NCBI RefSeq assembly: GCF_017301635.1
Contig: NZ_CP071091.1
Coordinates: 5,158,001 to 5,222,000 of the forward strand
DNA from: Myxococcus landrumus
Lineage (GTDB): Bacteria > Myxococcota > Myxococcia > Myxococcales > Myxococcaceae
DNA: 64,000 nucleotides
Reading direction: 5' to 3'
Shown here: piece by piece, positions 58,249-64,000 of the stretch
Layout of the letters: every line of letters starts with the position of its first letter
How positions within the stretch are numbered: the stretch's first letter is position 1
Made by a program: the position numbers and the translations under genes
The notes under the pieces: model-generated
Told to the model about the DNA's origin: nothing
Database searches by the model: none
The model's input: only the letters and a program-made list of their open reading frames with translations

Positions 58249-58440
58249 CCCGCACGCCGCCCGATGATTCCCTGCTCGCGCACGTCCGGCCGGAGCACGC
58301 GTTGGGATGCGGAGCACCACGCCATCTTTTCAGCGGCTCGGCAACGTCCAACCCACTGTCGTGGAGCATGCGCCCCACATGGGGTGGAGTGCCCCCCACA
58401 CATGTTCCCCCGCCCCTCACGAAGAGGGCAGGAGTGTGCG

Positions 58441-58470
58441 TTGACAGGTCCATACGCGCATCGCTTAACT
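58441..58470 (+). promoter_or_regulatory. Candidate promoter very close to a start codon
   Basis: A perfect TTGACA (58441-58446) is followed after 18 bp by TTAACT (58465-58470), a weak -10. The ATG at 58476 is only five bases further on and has no SD, so if this promoter is real the mRNA would be leaderless. Confidence 0.4.
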
Positions 58471-58475
58471 TGTTG

Positions 58476-58877
58476 ATGATGCGACGCTTCCTCCTCTGCA
58501 TGGCCGTCGCCCAGCTCCTCGGCATCGGTGGTTTGTTGCTCCCGAGCGACGCATGGGCCCAAGGCCGCGGCCGTTCCGCGAAATCGGCGAAGGCGAAGGC
58601 TGGCAAGAAGTCCAGCTCGAAGTCCCCGCCGAAGATTGAAACCAAGGGTGCACCCGTGACGGACCCGGTGACGGGCGAGTCGGATGCAGCCACCTCCTCG
58701 GCGCCGCCGCAGCGCGGCCCGTCGCGTATCGACTTCGATGACCGGCTCATCCAAGGCCAGACGAACAAGTCGGGCGCCGTCTATCTCTACGACCGCAAGG
58801 AATTGAAGCAGCGGTCGATGATCCGCGAGCGCGACAGCTTCCGGACAGAGACTCTCGCCACGGTGTACGACCAGTAG
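58476..58877 (+). CDS. Small exported basic protein of unknown function
   Basis: 133 residues (132 if the second of two adjacent ATGs is used). Signal peptide RRFLLCMAVAQLLGIGG, cleavage near DAWAQ. A lysine/serine-rich stretch (SAKSAKAKAGKKSSSKS) follows, then a compact conserved-looking end (SRIDFDDRLIQGQTNKSGAVYLYDRK). It begins the + strand operon of Glt/Nfs-like genes, 39 bp before the next start. Related small proteins may exist in motility clusters, but I do not recognise this one. Confidence 0.75.
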   Translation: MMRRFLLCMAVAQLLGIGGLLLPSDAWAQGRGRSAKSAKAKAGKKSSSKSPPKIETKGAPVTDPVTGESDAATSSAPPQRGPSRIDFDDRLIQGQTNKSGAVYLYDRKELKQRSMIRERDSFRTETLATVYDQ

Positions 58878-58901
58878 GGCTGCACCGCCCACCAGCCCTT
58901 G

Positions 58902-58908
58902 AAGGGAG
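58902..58908 (+). promoter_or_regulatory. Shine-Dalgarno fixing a TTG start
   Basis: AAGGGAG lies eight bases before the TTG at 58917. It supports that start over the in-frame TTG at 58899, which would lie upstream of the SD. Confidence 0.6.
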
Positions 58909-58916
58909 CGTCACCG

Positions 58917-61127
58917 TTGAGCGGCCAGCCCAGCGTCCTGCAAGTCGTCATCCTCCGCGACGGACTCCTCGTTGGGACGGAAGTGTTCGTCCCCGGCACG
59001 TATGCCCTGGGTTCGGACCCGTCCTCGGACCTTCGTCTGGATGACCCCGCGGTGGAGCCGCGCCACGCGCTGCTCTACTTCCAGAACGGCCGCGCCGCCA
59101 TCCAGGACGCGGGCACCGCCATTGGCCTGTTCGTCAATGGCCACCGCGTCACCGCGTGCGAGATTCGCTCCGTCGACGAGGTGCTGTGCGGGCCCTTCGT
59201 CCTCAAGACGCGCGTGCTCGCGCAGCGGCCACAAGAAACCAAGCCGCAGCCTCCGCCCGAGGTCGCCGCGCTGTTCAGCGCGCCGCAGCCCGCGCCGCCC
59301 CAGCCCGCGCCCCAGCCTTCCGCGCAGGTGCGCCAGCTTCGCCCCGCCACCGCTCCGGCCCAGCCGCTGGCCACCACCGTGCCCGCGGTGCGCGCCGTGC
59401 CCCAGCCTCCGGCGCAGCATCCGTCCCACGCGGCGACGCAGGCCATCTATCCGCAGCAGTCCGCCGCCGCGCCCGCCGTCGTCCCCATGCCGGCGCCACC
59501 CGCGCCTCCCGCCGCGCCCGTCCACGTGGCCGCCGTGCCCACGCCGCAGCCGCTGCAAGCGCCCGTGCCCGCCGGCACCGTGCCGTCCGTGCGCCGCCGC
59601 GTGACGCAGGAGCCACCTCCCGCCGCCGCGCCCAGCACGGGCATGCTGCTGGCGGAGGACCTGCTCGCGGACGTGGTGTTGGACCCGCTGCCCGCGCCTC
59701 AAGGCCCGCTCTTGAGCGAGCCGAAGGTCACCGCGTCGCGCCCCACGCACGCCCCGCGCATGGGCAAGGGCAAGGGCCCCTCACAGCTCTACCTGGAGCT
59801 CTACTGGGGCACCATCCGCCGCGACGCGCGCCGCTTCAAGCCGGACAAGAAGAAGCCCGTGCAGGCCTCGCTGGACCTGCCGGAGGCCATGCCACTGTGG
59901 GGCTTCGCGCTGCCAGAAGGTGATGCGCCGTTCACCTTGGCGGAGTCGCTCAACGGCGCCTTCCGCCTCTTCGTTCCTCCCGGGACGGAGGTGGAGAAGA
60001 GCGCCAACGACGGACGCTTCACGCCCGTCACCGGCGCGGCGCTGGAGTCCGACGGCAGCCGCCGCTTCATCACGCTGCGCGACGGCGTGGGCGCGCGGCT
60101 GACGCAGGGACAGATGTCGCTGGTGGCGTACTCGGCCCCCGTCCCCGAGCGCGTGTTCGTCAACCCGCTCAAGGGCCTGCCGTGGCTGGCCCTCTCGTGC
60201 TTCGTCCTCTTCGCGGGGGCGCTCGCCGCGTTCATCGTGATGAAGCCGCCCACGCCGGAGACGGCGGACTTCACGCAGAAGAACCTGCCGCCCGTCGCGC
60301 TGCGCCTCATCGCGCCCGAGCCCAAGAAGAAGGAAGAGGCCAAGAAGAAGCTGGAGGCCATCAAGGAGAAGGCGCCTCCCAAGAAGGAGGAGAAGAAGGT
60401 CGCGGAGAAGGCGCCTCCCAAGCCCGTGGAGAAGACGCCGCCTCCTCCCACGCCCGCCAAGGCCGTGGCCGCGGCGCCTCCGGAGAACAAGGCGCTCAAG
60501 GCGCTGGCGAAGCTGTCGGCCGCGGGCCCCGCCACCAATGACCTGCTCGCCGCGGTGGACAAGCTGGGCAGTGGCCCCGGCAGCAAGAACGTGAAGACGT
60601 CCAACTACAAGCTGTCTGGCCTCATCGGGAAGGCGCCCATCGCCAACGCGGGCCTGGGCACGTTCGGCCTGGGCGGCGGCGGCAAGGGCGGCGGCGCGAC
60701 GCTGGGCGCGGAGCTCCTGCGCGGCAAGGGCGGCGGCGGCATCGGCGCGCTGGGCGCGGGCTCCGTGGGCAAGGGCAAGGTGGGCGCCACCGTCACCCGC
60801 GCCACCGCCCGAAGCATCTCTTCGACACAGGGCACCGTGGACCGTGAGGCCGTGGCGCGCGTCATCAACAGCCACCTCAACGAAGTCCACGGCTGCTACG
60901 AGCGCGCGCTCCTCAAGGACCCGGGGCTCGCCGGCAAGGTGGTGCTGGAATGGACCATCGGCACCAACGGCAGCGTGGCCGCCGCGAAGACGAAGTCCTC
61001 CACGCTGCGCAATGCCTCCGTCGAAGCGTGCATCCTCTCCAATCTGAAGACCTGGTCCTTCCCCGCCCCCAAGGGCGGCGTGGTCATCATCACCTACCCG
61101 TTCCTCTTCAACTCCGTCGGTTACTGA
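58917..61127 (+). CDS. FHA-TM-TonB-like protein of the GltG/NfsG type
   Basis: 736 residues from a TTG start. An N-terminal FHA domain (GTYALGSDPSSDLRLDD, VEPRHALLYF, about 1-95) is followed by a Pro/Ala-rich linker (100-280), a second soluble domain (290-410) and one membrane helix (LPWLALSCFVLFAGALAAFIV near 425). A Lys/Glu/Pro-rich periplasmic arm and a Gly-rich stretch lead to a C-terminal AgmX/PglI-type TonB-like domain (VINSHLNEVHGCYERALLKD, LKTWSFPAPKGG). This plan matches GltG (PglI) of the M. xanthus gliding machine and its spore-coat paralogue NfsG. It would link cytoplasmic signals to the outer membrane. Which paralogue it is cannot be settled here. Confidence 0.85.
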   Translation: MSGQPSVLQVVILRDGLLVGTEVFVPGTYALGSDPSSDLRLDDPAVEPRHALLYFQNGRAAIQDAGTAIGLFVNGHRVTACEIRSVDEVLCGPFVLKTRVLAQRPQETKPQPPPEVAALFSAPQPAPPQPAPQPSAQVRQLRPATAPAQPLATTVPAVRAVPQPPAQHPSHAATQAIYPQQSAAAPAVVPMPAPPAPPAAPVHVAAVPTPQPLQAPVPAGTVPSVRRRVTQEPPPAAAPSTGMLLAEDLLADVVLDPLPAPQGPLLSEPKVTASRPTHAPRMGKGKGPSQLYLELYWGTIRRDARRFKPDKKKPVQASLDLPEAMPLWGFALPEGDAPFTLAESLNGAFRLFVPPGTEVEKSANDGRFTPVTGAALESDGSRRFITLRDGVGARLTQGQMSLVAYSAPVPERVFVNPLKGLPWLALSCFVLFAGALAAFIVMKPPTPETADFTQKNLPPVALRLIAPEPKKKEEAKKKLEAIKEKAPPKKEEKKVAEKAPPKPVEKTPPPPTPAKAVAAAPPENKALKALAKLSAAGPATNDLLAAVDKLGSGPGSKNVKTSNYKLSGLIGKAPIANAGLGTFGLGGGGKGGGATLGAELLRGKGGGGIGALGAGSVGKGKVGATVTRATARSISSTQGTVDREAVARVINSHLNEVHGCYERALLKDPGLAGKVVLEWTIGTNGSVAAAKTKSSTLRNASVEACILSNLKTWSFPAPKGGVVIITYPFLFNSVGY

Positions 61128-61180
61128 CGCGGGCCCCCCCGCCGCGTCTCGTTCCGCTCATCCGCCAGGAAGCCCCCACC

Positions 61181-61816
61181 GTGCGATACGCCCTGCTCAT
61201 CCTCTTGTTCCTGGTGCCCGGCCTTGCCCGCGCCCAGGCCGAGGCGCTCGAGAATCCCGGCGCCGTCTCCGCCATCCAGGAGCGGCTCTACCGGATGCAC
61301 CACGAGCTCTACCTCGGTGTCGGCGTGCTCCCCGCCGACGCCTTCTACAAGGGCCTCATCGGAAGCGTCTCGTACACGTACCACTTCAGCGACACGTTCG
61401 CGTGGCAGGTGGGCCGAGGCACCTACAGCTACAACATCCAGACGTCGCTGCGCCGCCAGCTCGAGCGCGACTTCGACGTGGCCCCCACCGCGTCCGCGTT
61501 CGAGGACCAGGTGCAGTGGATGGTGGGCTCGGACCTGGTCTGGAGCCCGCTCTACGGCAAGACGGCGGTGCTCAACAGCTCCGTCGTCCACTTCGAGGCG
61601 TCGCTGCTCGCCGGCGGCACGGTGGTGAAGATTGACCGGCAGGACGGCTTCCGCCCCGCGGTGAACCTGGGCGTGGGCGTCCGCATGTTCTCCGGCAAGA
61701 CGCTGTCGTTCCGGCTCGACGTGACGAACAACGTCGTGTTCGCCGGCGCGTCGCGCATCATCAACGTCCCCGTGGTCCAGCTCGGAACCGCGTTCAACTT
61801 CGGCGCCACGGAATGA
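61181..61816 (+). CDS. Outer-membrane beta-barrel protein in the Glt/Nfs-like operon
   Basis: 211 residues from a GTG at 61181, after AGGAAG about ten bases upstream. Signal peptide RYALLILLFLVPGLARAQA. The mature part has amphipathic beta strands (ELYLGVGVLPADAFYKG, SVSYTYHFSDTFAWQVG, FEASLLAGGTVV, VNLGVGVRMFSGKTLSFRLDV) and an aromatic/hydrophobic end (GTAFNFGATE), typical of the outer_membrane_beta-barrel-domain family that follows GltG-like genes in myxobacteria. It overlaps the next gene in ATGA. Confidence 0.82.
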   Translation: MRYALLILLFLVPGLARAQAEALENPGAVSAIQERLYRMHHELYLGVGVLPADAFYKGLIGSVSYTYHFSDTFAWQVGRGTYSYNIQTSLRRQLERDFDVAPTASAFEDQVQWMVGSDLVWSPLYGKTAVLNSSVVHFEASLLAGGTVVKIDRQDGFRPAVNLGVGVRMFSGKTLSFRLDVTNNVVFAGASRIINVPVVQLGTAFNFGATE

Positions 61817-63453
61817 CACCTCGCTCACTCATCGCCGCGCTCGCCAGCGCCGCGCTCGTCGTGTCTCCAGCGGCGGCCTCCGCGCAGTCCGGCGGTGGCT
61901 CGCTCCCCATGCCGCCGCCTCCACCGGGCGCCAAGGCCGGCGCCACCAGGCCCGCGACGGCTGCGCCCGCTTCGGGAACGAAGCCCGCGGAGGCCACAGC
62001 TCCCGCGCCCGCGACTCCAGGCACGGAGGCCCCCGCGTCCGACAAGAAGCCCGCGACAGCCGAGGCGCCGCCGCCCATCCCGCAGAAGGTGGACCCGGCC
62101 GTCTTCGACAAGGCGCTCCAGGACTATTTCGATGGTGACGCTCGCGCCGCCGCGGGCCCGCTGTACTCGTGGCTGTTGGCCGCGCCCAAGACGGACGACA
62201 ACTACGCGTGGGGCCAGTACTTCCTCGCCAAGAGCCTCATCGACCTGGGGCTGACGCACGCGGGCGCCTCCTACCTGGCGCGCATCGCTCGTGAGCGCTC
62301 CAACCCCAACGTCATCCCGCGCGCGCTCGACGCGCTGAAGCAGCTCACGGACCGTCCTCACGACGACGTGATGATTGACGAGCAGGTCTTCGGCGCGCTG
62401 GACCTGGGCTTCCTGCCGGAGGAGACGGGCGCCTATGCGCACTACCAGCAGGGCCTGGTGGACCTGCGCGTGGGCAACGAGCGCTGGGCCAACACGCACT
62501 TCGCCAAGCTCTCCGAGACGAGCGCCGAGGCCAGCCACGCGAAGTTCGCGATGCTCGTCACGCGGCTCAAGCAGGTGAAGGAGCCGTCCGAGGAGCTCAT
62601 CGCCGACTTCCTGGGGCTGTCCAAGGACGAGAAGCTCACGCGCGAGGCGCGCAACGAAGCAGCGCTCGCGGTGGCCCGCCTGCGCTATGAGCGCAAGGAC
62701 TTCACCGGCGCGCTGGAGGCCTACAACCTGGTGAAGCTGCCGGAGCTGGACCCGGGCCGCGCCAGCATCTACCTGGAAGAGGCGTGGACCCGCTACAAGC
62801 TGGGCGAGCTGCGCGCGTCGCTGGGCATCCTCACCACGCTGGACGCGCCGTCCTTCCGCGACGAGTTCCTGCCGGACAAGTACCTCTTGCGCGCGCTCAT
62901 CTACCGGGACTTGTGTCACTACCTGCCCGCCAAGCGCGCGGCGAAGGAGCTCACGCGCCGCTTCGCCGACTCGCTGGAGGCGGTGCGCAACCGGGATGAC
63001 CTGACGCAGGACCTGCGCCTGCGCCGCGCGGCGAACTCGCACGGTGGAACGATGCGCGCCGCGCGCTTCGTGGAGACGCTGGACCTGGAGGGTGAGCGCC
63101 TGGGCCGCTACGCCGGCAGCTTCGGCGACCGGCTCTTCACGCACCTGACGAAGCTGTATGACTTGTCGCGCGCGGAGGCCGTGCGGGTCTACGACGCGCG
63201 CCTGTCGGATGCCGTGCGGCATGAGGCGGACACGCTCTTGCGCGCCGCGGAGCAGGTGCGGCTGATGGAATACGAAGTGGGACTGAAGCTGTACGAGCGC
63301 GTGAAGAAGGGCGCGAAAATCGTGGCGCCCGAGGATGAACAACTCCTGACGCCCGACAGCGTCGCCTTCCGCTTCAACGGCGAATACTGGAACGACGAGC
63401 TCAAGTCGTACCGGGTCAGCATCGAGAGCCGCTGCATCGAGGAGACCCCATGA
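61813..63453 (+). CDS. TPR-repeat periplasmic protein of the GltE/AglT type
   Basis: 546 residues. Signal peptide TPRSLIAALASAALVVSPAAASA, then a Pro/Ala/Thr-rich linker to about residue 90. Helical tetratricopeptide-type repeats fill the rest (WGQYFLAKSLIDLGLTHAG, AHYQQGLVDLRVGNERWAN, YLEEAWTRYKLGELRASLG). Length and position between a beta-barrel and a second TPR protein fit GltE (AglT) of the M. xanthus A-motility complex or its Nfs counterpart. It probably acts as a periplasmic scaffold. It overlaps both neighbours in ATGA. Confidence 0.82.
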   Translation: MTPRSLIAALASAALVVSPAAASAQSGGGSLPMPPPPPGAKAGATRPATAAPASGTKPAEATAPAPATPGTEAPASDKKPATAEAPPPIPQKVDPAVFDKALQDYFDGDARAAAGPLYSWLLAAPKTDDNYAWGQYFLAKSLIDLGLTHAGASYLARIARERSNPNVIPRALDALKQLTDRPHDDVMIDEQVFGALDLGFLPEETGAYAHYQQGLVDLRVGNERWANTHFAKLSETSAEASHAKFAMLVTRLKQVKEPSEELIADFLGLSKDEKLTREARNEAALAVARLRYERKDFTGALEAYNLVKLPELDPGRASIYLEEAWTRYKLGELRASLGILTTLDAPSFRDEFLPDKYLLRALIYRDLCHYLPAKRAAKELTRRFADSLEAVRNRDDLTQDLRLRRAANSHGGTMRAARFVETLDLEGERLGRYAGSFGDRLFTHLTKLYDLSRAEAVRVYDARLSDAVRHEADTLLRAAEQVRLMEYEVGLKLYERVKKGAKIVAPEDEQLLTPDSVAFRFNGEYWNDELKSYRVSIESRCIEETP

Positions 63454-64000
63454 CCGGCACCATGACCGGCCTGATTGCCGCCGCGTTGCTCGCGGCCGCT
63501 GCCCCGGGAACCAGCCGCCCCGGCCCCGGCCTGAATCCCATCGTCTCCAAGGCCAAGGAGCGCGAGGAGCTCATCACCAAGCTCAAGCGCGACATCTTCA
63601 AGGTCGACCGCGCCATCGGCGAGACGGAGAAGCTCATCTCCAAGAGCCGCAACGCGCCGTACCTGCCGGACCTGCAGTTCCGGCTGGCCGAGCTCTACGT
63701 CGAGAAGAGCCGCTACGTGTACTACCACCAGGCCGAGTCCCGGCCCGAGGGAGCCACGGGCGCCATCGTCTCGCCCGAGACGCGGCTGCTCAAGCAGAAG
63801 GCGGTGCAGATGTACTACCGCCTCTTGCGCGAGTACCCGGACTTCAAGGACGGCGACCAGGTGACGTTCTACCTGGCGCACGAGCAGCGCGAGCTGGGCC
63901 AGTTCGACGAGATGCTCAAGACGCTCGGCGACTTGACGCGCAAGTTCACCACCAGCCCGCTGCGGCTGGAGGCGGAGCAGATTCTCGGCGACCACTTCTT
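63450..64000 (+). CDS. TPR-repeat protein, 3' end outside window (GltD/AgmU-like by position)
   Basis: 183 residues are visible and the frame is open at the right edge. A short signal peptide (TGLIAAALLAAAAPG) is followed by a charged helix (KAKEREELITKLKRDIFKVD) and TPR-type helices (LQFRLAELYVEKSRYVYYHQ, MYYRLLREYPDFKDGDQVTFY). It begins in an ATGA overlap with the preceding TPR gene. In M. xanthus the gene at this place is gltD (agmU), a long periplasmic TPR protein. The identity here is inferred from order only. Confidence 0.8.
   Translation, partial: MTGTMTGLIAAALLAAAAPGTSRPGPGLNPIVSKAKEREELITKLKRDIFKVDRAIGETEKLISKSRNAPYLPDLQFRLAELYVEKSRYVYYHQAESRPEGATGAIVSPETRLLKQKAVQMYYRLLREYPDFKDGDQVTFYLAHEQRELGQFDEMLKTLGDLTRKFTTSPLRLEAEQILGDHF

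Noticed and set aside
58373..58384. Palindrome CCCCA-CA-TGGGG in the divergent gap at 58.4 kb
   Set aside because: Short and G+C-rich, likely by chance in this base composition; no second copy or spacing that suggests a site.

Overview
The window looks like chromosomal DNA of a myxobacterium, probably of the Myxococcus/Corallococcus/Archangium branch. The support is very high G+C, a C-terminal signal of the MYXO-CTERM type (53.0-52.6 kb), many lipoproteins, thrombospondin type 3 (TSP3) repeat proteins, FHA/sigma54 regulators, and a Glt/Nfs-like motility or spore-coat type gene set at the right end. Everything was read by eye from the sequence. No database search was possible, so family calls rest on visible motifs, and start codons were chosen from Shine-Dalgarno (SD) sequences and signal peptides.

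Region 1 (1-24.0 kb, perhaps to 25.3 kb) is part of a hybrid NRPS/PKS cluster. The 3' end of a type I PKS (KS-AT-carrier-TE, + strand, open on the left) meets tail to tail a 3764-residue NRPS (C-A-PCP-C-A-PCP-C-PCP-C-A-PCP, - strand). A free-standing carrier protein and an acyl/aryl-AMP ligase lie upstream of the NRPS on the same strand. Facing away from them is a tightly overlapping + strand operon: split transketolase (two subunits), LysX-, LysY-, LysZ- and LysK-like enzymes, a sulfotransferase and an atypical SDR. Together these are the signature of amino-group-carrier-protein (AmCP, LysW-like) biosynthesis, known from Streptomyces aziridine/azabicycle antibiotics of the vazabitide/azinomycin/ficellomycin kind. 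This is the most interesting part of the window. The AmCP itself and the expected aminotransferase are not in the window.

Region 2 (24.0-46.3 kb) holds mostly ordinary chromosomal genes: an MFS transporter, gpsA, envelope proteins and lipoproteins, a propeller/dihaem cytochrome c lipoprotein, a histidine kinase/response regulator pair, a methyltransferase, a lipoprotein with a sigma54-type promoter, a tandem amidohydrolase, an FHA-AAA+ sigma54 activator, an M15 peptidase, a DUF3332-like protein, and a Tat-exported GMC oxidoreductase pair.

Region 3 (46.4-58.3 kb) is a - strand block of large surface proteins. There are three paralogous vWA/TSP3 lipoproteins (one without its metal site), a TSP3 protein with a MYXO-CTERM-like tail, a 793-residue lipoprotein, and a second propeller/dihaem cytochrome.

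Region 4 (58.4-64.0 kb, open on the right) is a + strand operon: a small secreted protein, an FHA/TM/TonB-like protein, an outer-membrane beta-barrel and two TPR proteins. This resembles the gltG-gltF-gltE-gltD or nfs gene order of M. xanthus.
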